From Paenibacillus sp. MMS18-CY102 (GTDB lineage Bacteria; Bacillota; Bacilli; Paenibacillales; Paenibacillaceae), in NCBI RefSeq assembly GCF_009789195.1, contig NZ_WSTC01000022.1:36459-100458 (forward strand): 64,000 nucleotides of DNA, in the 5' to 3' direction. A program made the position numbers and the translations under genes. The notes beneath the pieces are model-generated. The model worked only from the letters and a program-made list of their open reading frames with translations, had not been told where the DNA came from and ran no database searches. Position 1 is the first letter of the stretch; each line of letters opens with the position of its first letter. Below are positions 1 through 7,322 of the stretch, piece after piece.

Positions 1-1
1 T

Positions 2-505
2 ACCGATTCGCAAATGCTTTTCCTACAAAATAAAGATGCCTTCATCCCGAACGGCCTCTGGCTCCCGAATGAAATGTCCAAGGACATTCCAAGCGGCTTC
101 GAATTTGGCTTTATCCCTTCGGTCATGCAAGACGCTGGCCAGAAGGTCGTCGCGAATACGTCTACTGCTACAGTAGCCATTGCAAAAAACGGCAAAAACA
201 AAGAAGCGGCAAAAGCGTTCCTGCAGTTTATTTTCTCAAAAGCGCAAGCTTCCCAATGGGCGGAGCTGAGCGGATCGCCATCGAACATCAAAGGCGACAT
301 CAGCGCTTCCAACGCGCCTAGCTTTGTTAAAGATGCTGCAAAATATTTGAACGACGCCAACACGATCGTCATCCCGACGATTACGTTCAACGCGGACGTG
401 GACAAAGCGATGCAGGATGCGACAGATGCGCTCACAATCGCCAAAATCACGCCGGAAGAGTGGGTTGCGCGCGTGACTAACGTCGTTAAGAAAGTAGCGA
501 AGTAA
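2..505 (+). CDS. Extracellular sugar-binding protein of a CUT1 ABC transporter (3' part only)
   Basis: The reading frame is open to the window edge, so the N-terminus with its lipobox lies upstream and only about the last 167 residues are present. The stretch with FIPNGLWLPNEM and FEFGFIPS is typical of family-1 solute-binding proteins, especially those of the N-acetylglucosamine/diacetylchitobiose type (NgcE-like); this is family knowledge, and the substrate assignment is inference. The protein would bind a sugar or short oligosaccharide outside the membrane and deliver it to the two permeases encoded just downstream. No ATPase is present, which is normal for CUT1 systems that share an MsmX-type ATPase. 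Confidence 0.85.
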   Translation, partial: TDSQMLFLQNKDAFIPNGLWLPNEMSKDIPSGFEFGFIPSVMQDAGQKVVANTSTATVAIAKNGKNKEAAKAFLQFIFSKAQASQWAELSGSPSNIKGDISASNAPSFVKDAAKYLNDANTIVIPTITFNADVDKAMQDATDALTIAKITPEEWVARVTNVVKKVAK

Positions 506-511
506 TCGCGA

Positions 512-540
512 ATTCGGATTGGGATTCGGATTCAGATTCG
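512..540 (+). repeat. Short 12-nt tandem repeat after the binding-protein gene
   Basis: Right after the stop codon there are two and a half copies of a 12-nt unit beginning ATTCGGATT. It is a small low-complexity tract with no obvious function. Confidence 0.6.
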
Positions 541-553
541 CACGGCAACAAAC

Positions 554-585
554 GAAGGATGATCGGGCTCTCCCGGTCATCCTTC
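554..585 (+). terminator. Intercistronic hairpin between binding protein and permease genes
   Basis: A stem GAAGGATGA / TCATCCTTC encloses a CGGG/CCCG core and has no U-tract. Such hairpins usually protect or attenuate the message so that the binding protein is made in excess over the permeases. That role is inferred from position. Confidence 0.6.
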
Positions 586-613
586 ACGAATTTATAGGAA
601 GGCGGTCGGCGTC

Positions 614-1516
614 ATGAATACAGGCAGCGCCAAATGGCAAAGAACCTTATTTATCGCATCTTTCATCGTTCCGACACTCGCATTTTTCAGCCTGTTCACC
701 ATTTATCCGGTGGCCAAGGGCCTCTATTATTCGCTCTTCGAATGGTCTGGCATGTCGCAGGACAAAGAATTTATCGGGCTCGACAATTTTAAAGAGCTGT
801 TCCAAGACCCAATCGTCTGGCGGGCGATCGGCAACGATTATTTCCTCGTGCTGGGCAAAATCATCGGCATCATGGTGCTCGCGACCTTCTTCGCGGTTGC
901 GCTGACTCGCTTCAACTTCAAACTAGCCGGCTTTATGCGGTCGATTTTCTTCATTCCGAACGTTATTTCCGTAGTCGTCATCGGCGTTCTGTGGAGCTTC
1001 ATATACAATCCGCAAATCGGCTTCCTTAATGCATTCCTGTCCCTCTTCACGGAAGAGAAAGTGACGATTGCATGGCTCGGGTTCATGAACCATACGATTT
1101 GGATGCTGCTCCCTCCGGCAATTTGGGCGGGCATCGGATTTTATATGATTTTGCTTATCGCCGCTATCCAGAACATCCCGGCTTCTTTCTTCGAAGCCGC
1201 TGAACTGGAGGGCGCTGGCCAATGGAGGCAGTTCCGCTCCATCACCGTCCCCCTCATCTGGGAGCAGATGAAAGTGTCGATTCTGAACATTATGATGACG
1301 ACGCTGAACGGCTCGTTCGTCATCGTCTGGATTATGACAGAAGGCGGACCTGACAACAGCACGCAGGTCATGGGCTCCTATCTCTACCAGATGGCATTCC
1401 GGCAATATCACTTCGGCTTCGCCGCCGCAATCGGCGTACTTATACTGGTGCTCTCGCTCATTACGACGGTTGTCCTGCAGCGCCTGCTTCGCAATGAGAC
1501 CGTCGAGCTAAGCTAA
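614..1516 (+). CDS. CUT1 sugar ABC transporter permease (MalF/UgpA-like)
   Basis: This is a 300-residue inner-membrane permease with six predicted membrane segments. The EAA loop that docks the ATPase is visible at about residues 194-213 (EAAELEGAG...). The start ATG follows a GGAAGGCGG ribosome site. It would form the transmembrane channel together with the following gene and receive sugar from the binding protein encoded upstream. The next gene starts 14 nt after its stop, so the pair is cotranscribed. Confidence 0.93.
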   Translation: MNTGSAKWQRTLFIASFIVPTLAFFSLFTIYPVAKGLYYSLFEWSGMSQDKEFIGLDNFKELFQDPIVWRAIGNDYFLVLGKIIGIMVLATFFAVALTRFNFKLAGFMRSIFFIPNVISVVVIGVLWSFIYNPQIGFLNAFLSLFTEEKVTIAWLGFMNHTIWMLLPPAIWAGIGFYMILLIAAIQNIPASFFEAAELEGAGQWRQFRSITVPLIWEQMKVSILNIMMTTLNGSFVIVWIMTEGGPDNSTQVMGSYLYQMAFRQYHFGFAAAIGVLILVLSLITTVVLQRLLRNETVELS

Positions 1517-1530
1517 GGAGGACGAACAAC

Positions 1531-2376
1531 ATGAACCTCGGCATCCGTAACCCGGCCGTCAAAACGATCTTCTACCTAATTCTAATCGGCTGGAGCCTAT
1601 TGGTGCTCTATCCGCTGCTCTGGACGCTGCTAGATGCGCTGAAGGACAACGAGCAATTTTTCCGCCATCTGCCTTGGGCGCTGCCGGAAGCTCCGCTGCT
1701 GTGGAGCAACTTCTCCTACGTTTGGAACAGGTACCATTTTGACACCTATTTCGTTAACTCTATCGTGGTTACACTCGGCTCCACCTTGCTGGGGCTGCTG
1801 CTCGCCGCGACGACTGCTTACGTACTTGCACGCTATAAATTCCGTGGAAGCACAGCGCTCTACCTGCTGTATATCGCATCGATGATGGTTCCGTTCGTTC
1901 TGGCGCTCATCCCGCTATTCTTCCTAATGAACAGCTTGAATCTCGTTAACACCAAAACCGGCTTGATCTTGGTTTATACGTCTAGCGTGCTCGCATTCGG
2001 CATCTTCGTGCTCGTCGGCTTCTTCAGGTCGCTGCCCAAGGAGCTGGAGGAAGCAGCTATCGTCGATGGCGCATCCCATTACGGCACGTTCTTCCGCATT
2101 ATGCTGCCACTGTCGCAGCCGGGCCTCATTACGGTCGGCATCGTCAACGTCCTGAACATTTGGAATGAATATATCGTCGGCACCATACTCATTAACGATC
2201 CAAGCCAGTACACGCTGCCGGTCGAGATTGGCGTCATGCAGGCAGAGATGCAGTACCGCACCGAATGGGGTCCGCTCTTCGCAGCCCTGTTCATCACCAT
2301 CGTTCCCGTGCTGCTCCTGTACATCGTCTTCCAGCGCAAAATCGCTAGCGGCATCACAGCCGGTGCAGTCAAATAA
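1531..2376 (+). CDS. CUT1 sugar ABC transporter permease (MalG/UgpE-like)
   Basis: This is a 281-residue permease of the MalG class. It has an N-terminal membrane segment at about residues 12-33 and the EAA loop at about residues 173-192 (EEAAIVDGA...). The start follows AAGGAGGACGAACAAC. It is the second half of the heterodimeric channel. Length and motif order are ordinary for the family, and no ATPase gene follows. Confidence 0.93.
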   Translation: MNLGIRNPAVKTIFYLILIGWSLLVLYPLLWTLLDALKDNEQFFRHLPWALPEAPLLWSNFSYVWNRYHFDTYFVNSIVVTLGSTLLGLLLAATTAYVLARYKFRGSTALYLLYIASMMVPFVLALIPLFFLMNSLNLVNTKTGLILVYTSSVLAFGIFVLVGFFRSLPKELEEAAIVDGASHYGTFFRIMLPLSQPGLITVGIVNVLNIWNEYIVGTILINDPSQYTLPVEIGVMQAEMQYRTEWGPLFAALFITIVPVLLLYIVFQRKIASGITAGAVK

Positions 2377-2464
2377 GCAGATAAGCGTGTGGCTCCGCTG
2401 ATGCTGGCGCTCGTGCTGAAGCCACTGCTAACGCTGAAGCCATAACGTACAGAAGGTGCCTCCC

Positions 2465-3640
2465 ATGTCGAAGGAAATGAAAAAATTGCTCGCGATGAAC
2501 ACGGTGAGCTCCATCATCGCGATTTATATCGGCTTGTTCGTCAACCTATACCTGTGGGAGCAAACCCACAGCATCGCCGAGCTATCGCTCTACAATCTAT
2601 CCATGTTTGTTAGCTGGGGCATTGCTTTCACCGCCACGGCGAAGCTGCTCACACGGTTTACGATCCGATTGCCGCTCGGCGTATCGGCTGTATGCGGAGG
2701 CATTGCCTTCGCATATTTGCAATATGCGCACTTGGAGCCGAGGTGGCTGTGGATCATTGTGCTTGGCGTGCCAATCGGCGCGATGTTCGGGTTCAGCACA
2801 GCTGCGCAAAATCTAAGCATCGCCCTGAGCGGCAAAAGCAGCGAGCTCTCGCCTTACTTTGCTGCCATCAGCATCATTGGGCAGGTGCTGTCCATCGCCG
2901 TTCCGTTCATTGCTGCAAAAGCCATCGATGGCTTCGGCTATGGCGGCTCCTTCGCTCTGATGCTTGTGTTCCTCACGCTAATGCTCGTTTTCTCTGCTTT
3001 TATGCCGCGCATGAAGCTGCCTGCACCCCAGGGGGAAGCCGAACGCGCCGACCATGGCAAATTCCGTTTCCGCTTGGCATTCGGCCAGCCTGGCGCCAAG
3101 TGGATGCTGCTTTCCATGCTCGCCGCAGGCATTTTTCTGCAATTTCAGAACCTGTTTACGCTGCTTTTCACATTCTCCGTGACGGAAAACAAGGTGCTGA
3201 TTGCCCTGCTCAATATGCTGTATACGTTGAGCGCGATCGGCGGGCTATGGGTATATCGCAAATGCCGGATAAGCGAAAATCGCTGGCTCTGGATCGGCGC
3301 GGCACTGCTGGCCGTCGGCTTTATCATCGTCCTGTTCCGGCATCCGATTGCCTTGGTTGCATCAAACGTTCTGACTGCCGTTGGCATGTTTTACTTCACG
3401 ACGGTCTGGAATGCCCAACAGTTCCGCTTCATCAAGCCCGCAGGCGCGATCCGGCAGACATCCTTCCTCGTGTGGCGGGAGAACATTTTGGTCGCGACCC
3501 GCTGCGTGCTGCTCGTGTTAACGTTCCAGCTATCGGAGCTGCATGGCGTATGGTTCGTGATGATCATTAGCTTTACCGTGTGCTGCCTGATGCTTATTCC
3601 GTTGTTTCAGCATCTTGCGTTTCGGGCACGGGGGGAGTAG
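2465..3640 (+). CDS. MFS-type membrane transporter
   Basis: This encodes about 391 residues of strongly hydrophobic protein with roughly 12 predicted membrane spans and charged cytoplasmic loops (for example MPRMK in the middle). That is the two-bundle pattern of a major facilitator carrier. A GTG at 2456 would add three residues, but AGAAGG at 2451-2456 is correctly spaced for the ATG at 2465. It lies 88 nt after the CUT1 permeases on the same strand and ends at a terminator, so it may belong to the same sugar-use operon. The substrate cannot be read from the sequence. Confidence 0.8.
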   Translation: MSKEMKKLLAMNTVSSIIAIYIGLFVNLYLWEQTHSIAELSLYNLSMFVSWGIAFTATAKLLTRFTIRLPLGVSAVCGGIAFAYLQYAHLEPRWLWIIVLGVPIGAMFGFSTAAQNLSIALSGKSSELSPYFAAISIIGQVLSIAVPFIAAKAIDGFGYGGSFALMLVFLTLMLVFSAFMPRMKLPAPQGEAERADHGKFRFRLAFGQPGAKWMLLSMLAAGIFLQFQNLFTLLFTFSVTENKVLIALLNMLYTLSAIGGLWVYRKCRISENRWLWIGAALLAVGFIIVLFRHPIALVASNVLTAVGMFYFTTVWNAQQFRFIKPAGAIRQTSFLVWRENILVATRCVLLVLTFQLSELHGVWFVMIISFTVCCLMLIPLFQHLAFRARGE

Positions 3641-3651
3641 GGGGAATATAT

Positions 3652-3696
3652 AAAAGACCGATTGCCCTCCTTACGAGGGTATCGGTCTTTTGTTTT
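3652..3696. terminator. Bidirectional rho-independent terminator
   Basis: The stem AAAAGACCGAT / ATCGGTCTTTT carries an inner CCCTC/GAGGG. It is followed by a T-rich run on the plus strand and is A-rich on the other side. It lies between two converging genes and overlaps the stop of the minus-strand gene. Confidence 0.85.
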
Positions 3697-4213
3697 ACCT
3701 ATTCTGAAAAATATTCCAGCCCCAGTATACTGTGCCCTGAGCCATTACTAAACGGTCAAACCATAATTGAAAGTTAGATTTGACTGGATGGAATTCCCCT
3801 GCCTCAAACCAAGAGAGGTATTCTTCCGATCCATTGCGTACCGCCGTAGAATCAATCATTAACAACGTGCCCATACCGGCCTGCATGCCAATCGCATAAC
3901 AATCGTCTGGCATGTAGTCTGTGTGATAAGCCTGAATCTCTGCTAAACTGAATAGTTTAAAGCTTGTACCGAATGAGTCTTCAAACAATTTTGCCCCATT
4001 ATGAATCTCTAAAAAAGACCGATAATCAGCGGGTATGATCCAATTCGTGGACTTCAAGAAGGAATCTATCCTATCTTGCGAAGCAGGTTCATAAAACTCA
4101 AAGCTCGCTTCGAATACATATCCTCGATTTGCCTGGCAGATTAACGTGCCATGAGATGAAAGCCGCTGCTTTAAACCTTCCAATGTCAGATTGACATAAT
4201 CTTCACCTTCCAT
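3695..4213 (-). CDS. SMI1/KNR4 (SUKH) family immunity protein
   Basis: This is a 172-residue acidic protein. It contains the SUKH signature region: WIIPADYRSFLEIHNGAKLF in the middle and an IQAY..DYMPDDCYAIG stretch after it. SUKH proteins neutralise nuclease and other polymorphic toxins. I chose the ATG at 4213 because GAGGGG sits 8-9 nt upstream. An in-frame start further upstream would run into the preceding gene. It begins 13 nt after the truncated HNH toxin tail encoded upstream on the same strand. It is therefore the cognate antidote, now orphaned. Confidence 0.82.
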   Translation of the reverse strand: MEGEDYVNLTLEGLKQRLSSHGTLICQANRGYVFEASFEFYEPASQDRIDSFLKSTNWIIPADYRSFLEIHNGAKLFEDSFGTSFKLFSLAEIQAYHTDYMPDDCYAIGMQAGMGTLLMIDSTAVRNGSEEYLSWFEAGEFHPVKSNFQLWFDRLVMAQGTVYWGWNIFQNR

Positions 4214-4226
4214 ATCACAACACCCC

Positions 4227-4544
4227 TCAGTAGTACCTCCACCAGTCATTAACGGTATACACATGGAAATTTCTTGGTAAAGGTATTAAATTTGAAAAAT
4301 CGTTAGTCCCACTATACTCACGAGGACGAATATGATGTATATCATAATCTCCCCAACTATATCCGTTTTTAGGGTATAGTTCACTATATGTTTTAATATA
4401 CTTTGCACGGTCATTAGAATCCCATGAAATTGGCGTCACAGCTTTCCATTCTGTAGTACTCGGTTCAATCATTGCTTTACCGGATACTGGATCAGTATAA
4501 CTTGGATATATCGTTCTATGCCTTGGATCGGAGAGGCAGGCCAC
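4227..4544 (-). pseudogene. C-terminal fragment of an HNH-nuclease polymorphic toxin
   Basis: About 100 residues resemble the toxin tip of polymorphic toxins. There is a WDSNDRAKYIKTYSELYP lead-in, then IHHIRPREYSGTNDFSNLIPL, where the HH pair and the later N form an HNH metal-binding site, then a WW-containing tail. The frame is closed by a stop just upstream of the GTG at 4544, and there is no trafficking or LXG/Rhs domain and no ribosome site. I read it as a 5'-truncated remnant. The immunity gene follows 13 nt later, the usual toxin-immunity order. Confidence 0.75.
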
Positions 4545-4663
4545 GGTTTACCGTAGCAATCAACAACAAAACCATCTCCTATTCGCAAGTTATTCCAATA
4601 TCGGACAAGCTAACAATCATCCTCAACGACAACCATATCGTCTGCATTGAGAAGAAAGCCTGA
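4532..4663 (+). pseudogene. Unidentified gene remnant (3' end)
   Basis: An open plus-strand stretch ends in a plausible protein C-terminus (...LTIILNDNHIVCIEKKA). It begins where the HNH toxin homology on the other strand stops, at about 4530-4545. It has no start codon with a ribosome site. It may be the tail of a gene cut by the same rearrangement. I do not recognise the family. Confidence 0.3.
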
Positions 4664-4713
4664 CCGCGCTTTACAGCTTAGTCGAGCAGTAAGCAGGCTC
4701 GCTACAAAAATAA

Positions 4714-4760
4714 AGACCGTGCCCTCCACCTCGTTTAAAGGCGCAGTAAAGAGCACGGTC
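4714..4760 (-). terminator. Terminator of the GNAT/HAD operon
   Basis: A GACCGTGC / GCACGGTC stem with a long loop is followed on the minus strand by a TTTATTTTTG run, directly after the stop of the GNAT gene. Confidence 0.75.
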
Positions 4761-4764
4761 CTTT

Positions 4765-5177
4765 TTAATACTTCTTATACATGCCCTCAGATTTAGGCGC
4801 TGTATAAGCAAACCCGTACTTCTTGTACAACCCGTCTGCTGGAACGTCCGCGAACAAGCTAACATACGCGCCCTTTGGCGCGTTTTCGTCCAAATGTCTC
4901 GTTAACTCGGACATGATAACTTTGCCGAAGCCCTTTCCTTGATACGCGGGCTCTACAGCAATGTCCACAATATGGTAAAGGTACCCGCCATCGCCTTTAA
5001 TTCTGCCCATGCCAACCAATTGTTCATCTTCATTCCGCAGTGCGACGGCAAATATTGAATGCTGAAGCGCAGTCTTAGCGGCAGATACATCTTTAGCGCT
5101 TAACCCGGCGGCTACGCGCAACTGATTGTATTCCTCCGGCTCAGGGGTTTATAACCAATGTTGATCTTCATGCCCAT
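4765..5177 (-). pseudogene. GNAT acetyltransferase with a one-base frameshift near its start
   Basis: The main frame encodes a compact GNAT domain with the acetyl-CoA loop at AYQGKGFGKVIM and a C-terminal YKKYGFAYT. The only well-placed start, ATG at 5177 (or 5171) behind GGGAGGGGG, lies in another frame. It reads MGMKINIGYKPLS before meeting a stop. Adding one C at about 5136-5141 joins it to EEYNQLRVAAGLSAKD, the expected N-terminus of this family. The gene is therefore frameshifted, either truly or through a sequencing error. It lies 31 nt behind the HAD gene as the last member of a three-gene operon. Confidence 0.75.
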
Positions 5178-5208
5178 AACGCCCCCTCCCGCTCCAACGC
5201 ATCCTTTT

Positions 5209-6000
5209 CTAACCAAAACATTCACCAAGCAATCTTTCCAAAACGATCGCAACGCCATCCCGATCATGGCTTTCAGCCACTTCATCTGCCAGCAATTTCA
5301 ACTCCGGTATAGCATTCCCCATTGCAACCGAATATCCGCAAGCCTTGAATAAACCGATGTCATTATGGTCATCTCCAAAAACGATGATAGCATCCATCGC
5401 AATGCCGTATCTCTTCGAGAGCGTTGTAACGGCTCGCTCCTTCGAGGCCTGCAAGGGCATGACTTGAATAAGCTGGTTATTATCGGTTGCGATTATGTTG
5501 GCTTGGTGGCCGAACGCTTCGTGCATTCCCTCAAGATTGAATTTGCCCGTAATTAGAATTTTCGTTGCGTCATATTGTTTTAATTCGCCCAGTGGCTTAA
5601 CGGCTGGGTTTTCCTTTGCATTCATCGTGATGGAATAGTCGAGCTCCCGAAGGCTATACCATTCATCTCGAACCTCCATCGTTAACTCGGCATTTGGATA
5701 AAGAGCTAGGCAATAATCTATGATCGCAGCTGTCAGAGGGGCTGGAATCGATTCATGCAGCTCGGTATTGGAATGCCTGCACATCACCTGCGCTCCGTTG
5801 TAGTAGACGAATGCGGCGATATTTTGCAATTGCTCAGGCAGAAACCATTTCACCGCCCTTGGTGGACGGGCCGTCGCCACAATGATTTTCATTCCAGCAT
5901 CATAGCAAGCCATTACAGCAGCAAGATTTCGTTCAGAGACTTGTTTATCCGCATTCAGATAGGTCCCGTCAAGATCAAGAACGACAGCCGACAACTTCAT
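5209..6000 (-). CDS. HAD-IIB (Cof-type) sugar-phosphatase-like hydrolase
   Basis: This is a 263-residue protein with the nucleophile motif DLDGT at residues 9-13 (Asp9 attacks, Asp11 is the acid/base). The Thr of motif II is in VATARPPRA, and FGDDHND near residue 210 is motif IV binding Mg2+. The C2B cap lies between motifs II and III, which defines the Cof/YidA group. These are cytoplasmic phosphatases of sugar phosphates, flavin precursors or PLP. The exact substrate cannot be told. It has a GGGGAGGAG ribosome site and sits between two GNAT genes. Confidence 0.9.
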   Translation of the reverse strand: MKLSAVVLDLDGTYLNADKQVSERNLAAVMACYDAGMKIIVATARPPRAVKWFLPEQLQNIAAFVYYNGAQVMCRHSNTELHESIPAPLTAAIIDYCLALYPNAELTMEVRDEWYSLRELDYSITMNAKENPAVKPLGELKQYDATKILITGKFNLEGMHEAFGHQANIIATDNNQLIQVMPLQASKERAVTTLSKRYGIAMDAIIVFGDDHNDIGLFKACGYSVAMGNAIPELKLLADEVAESHDRDGVAIVLERLLGECFG

Positions 6001-6023
6001 GAATAATCTCTCCTCCCCATCCT

Positions 6024-6431
6024 TTAAATCACTTTAGTCAAAATAATCTCAAGCGGCTCATTATCGAGCAGCAAGCATCCCGCATCTTTATAGCCTAGCT
6101 TCCTATAAAAATGCTGTGCCTCCTCGTTCGCCAGCGTCGAGGTCATCACCAAGGCACAGCCTTTCTGCTTCATCTCATTTTCCCAGAAGCGCACCACTTG
6201 CTGTCCAATGCCCTGTCCGCGATATTCGCTATCAATCCAGATCATGTTCATGAAGGGCGTATTGTCCCAAAAATAGCCGTACCGCATCCACCCGATGTTT
6301 GCCCCCTCCTGATCGCGAAGAATGTAGATTTCTTTGCCGTTTATTTTGGGAATAATCAAGCGCTCTAAGAGATGCTTGTCCCGTTCCCGGATATACGAAT
6401 AGTCCAATTCTGTTGCCAGTTCGATCTTCAT
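6024..6431 (-). CDS. GNAT family N-acetyltransferase
   Basis: This is a 135-residue single-domain GNAT. It has beta4 FMNMIWIDSEYRG followed by the acetyl-CoA loop RGQGIG, and the alpha4/beta5 part ANEEAQHFYRKLGYK. Start ATG 6431 follows AAGGAG by 8 nt; an in-frame ATG 9 nt upstream has poorer spacing. It is the first gene of the GNAT-HAD-GNAT operon, 23 nt before the HAD gene. It is divergent from the cysteine-rich gene, so the 127-nt spacer should hold both promoters. The acceptor substrate is unknown. Confidence 0.88.
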   Translation of the reverse strand: MKIELATELDYSYIRERDKHLLERLIIPKINGKEIYILRDQEGANIGWMRYGYFWDNTPFMNMIWIDSEYRGQGIGQQVVRFWENEMKQKGCALVMTSTLANEEAQHFYRKLGYKDAGCLLLDNEPLEIILTKVI

Positions 6432-6558
6432 TGTGTGCACTCCTTCGGATAAAAGTTGAGCCCGGCATAGTTATTTGACCACTCCCCATCCACGGCTGAT
6501 GAATATGTTGAGGGGAATTCATCTATGGCCAATTAGCCAAGGGAGTGGAAGCTACGCT

Positions 6559-7221
6559 ATGCCGAGTCTGCTTCGCACCGTCAATGGAACAACCGCGCTA
6601 TTTGCAACCGCCAGCTTAAATTCAAAAACCGAGGGCATCTTAAGCGCAAACTTCGAGTTGGTTACTAATCCACGCAGCGGCATCTCCGACTTCATCCTGA
6701 ATATTACGCAAAACGCATGCAATTTAGCTACGATTAAACTTAAATCGCTTTCCCCAACGAGAAGCCGGCTCACCGCTTCCTTCGGAAAGCAAGTGAAAGG
6801 CATATCCAGCGCAAACATCGTCCTCACGCATAAAAACAGCCATGTCTCTGGGCGCGGGTTCATCAACAAGAAAAAAGTTGTTCTGAGCCAAACGCATCGC
6901 GAGTGCAAGGACGGCTGTGGTTGCAAGGGCTGCGGCTCCAGCAATGGCGGGCTAAAAGTAAAGTTCCTAGACGGCACGAGGTTGAAAATCTGTATCGATA
7001 AAACACTGAAAGCAGCCCTCAAGCGGCTTTTCGCAAAGCTTTCCCGCATCCTGAAAAAATTGGGCTGCAACTCAGGCAAAGGCGGAGCAGCACCGGACCC
7101 AGCTTGCCTTGCCAGATGCATTAGAATTTCGACCATTTGCCAAGCGGCATGCGGCATTTTTGCGATCTTTTGTATTCCTGCATGTTTGGTCGCCCAAGCA
7201 ATCTGTATCGCCACCTGTTAA
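6559..7221 (+). CDS. Cysteine-striped protein of unknown function with CX3C-X6 tail
   Basis: I do not recognise this 220-residue protein. Residues 1-115 are Ser/Thr/Asn-rich, beta-like and carry a single Cys. Then comes a CKDGCGCKGC knot, a Gly/Ser linker, and a basic amphipathic stretch rich in Lys/Leu/Arg (TLKAALKRLFAKLSRILKKL). The last 38 residues hold eight Cys in the exact pattern C-x3-C-x6, four times with period 11, ending on the final residue. In an alpha helix this puts all eight on one face. It resembles Cys-lined metal-storage helices or Cys-rich bacteriocin tails; neither is shown. Start ATG 6559 is preceded by GGGAGTGGAAG; TTG 6475 and ATG 6499 lack ribosome sites. No signal peptide is evident. 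It is monocistronic with its own terminator. Confidence 0.7.
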   Translation: MPSLLRTVNGTTALFATASLNSKTEGILSANFELVTNPRSGISDFILNITQNACNLATIKLKSLSPTRSRLTASFGKQVKGISSANIVLTHKNSHVSGRGFINKKKVVLSQTHRECKDGCGCKGCGSSNGGLKVKFLDGTRLKICIDKTLKAALKRLFAKLSRILKKLGCNSGKGGAAPDPACLARCIRISTICQAACGIFAIFCIPACLVAQAICIATC

Positions 7222-7224
7222 TCC

Positions 7225-7270
7225 AGCCAAGGCCAGAACCCTCGCATGAGGCGTTCCGGCCTTGGTTTTT
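7225..7270 (+). terminator. Terminator of the cysteine-rich gene
   Basis: The stem CCAAGGCCAGAA / TTCCGGCCTTGG has one bulged base and is followed by TTTTT, starting 3 nt after the stop codon. Confidence 0.9.
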
Positions 7271-7322
7271 AACGGTTACCGACGGCAGGGTCCTTCTGCT
7301 TTAGCAGAAGCATGCCCTCCCC

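Noticed and set aside
923..1411. 162-codon antisense frame in the first CUT1 permease
   Set aside because: Shadow of a well-recognised permease; His/Asp/Arg-rich low-quality protein.
2692..3570. 292-codon open frame on the plus strand inside the MFS gene
   Set aside because: Composition is Arg/His/Cys-rich with no family pattern, as expected for an alternative frame of a GC-rich gene; it lacks a ribosome site.
6552..7214. 220-codon antisense frame over the cysteine-rich gene
   Set aside because: It has no start signal of its own. The terminator orientation and ribosome site support the plus-strand gene, although both frames are open.
7283..7320. Hairpin GCAGGG-CTTCTGC / GCAGAAG-GCCCTCC as terminator of the TIM-barrel gene
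   Set aside because: The stem is plausible but no T-run follows on the minus strand; I could not call it a terminator with confidence.
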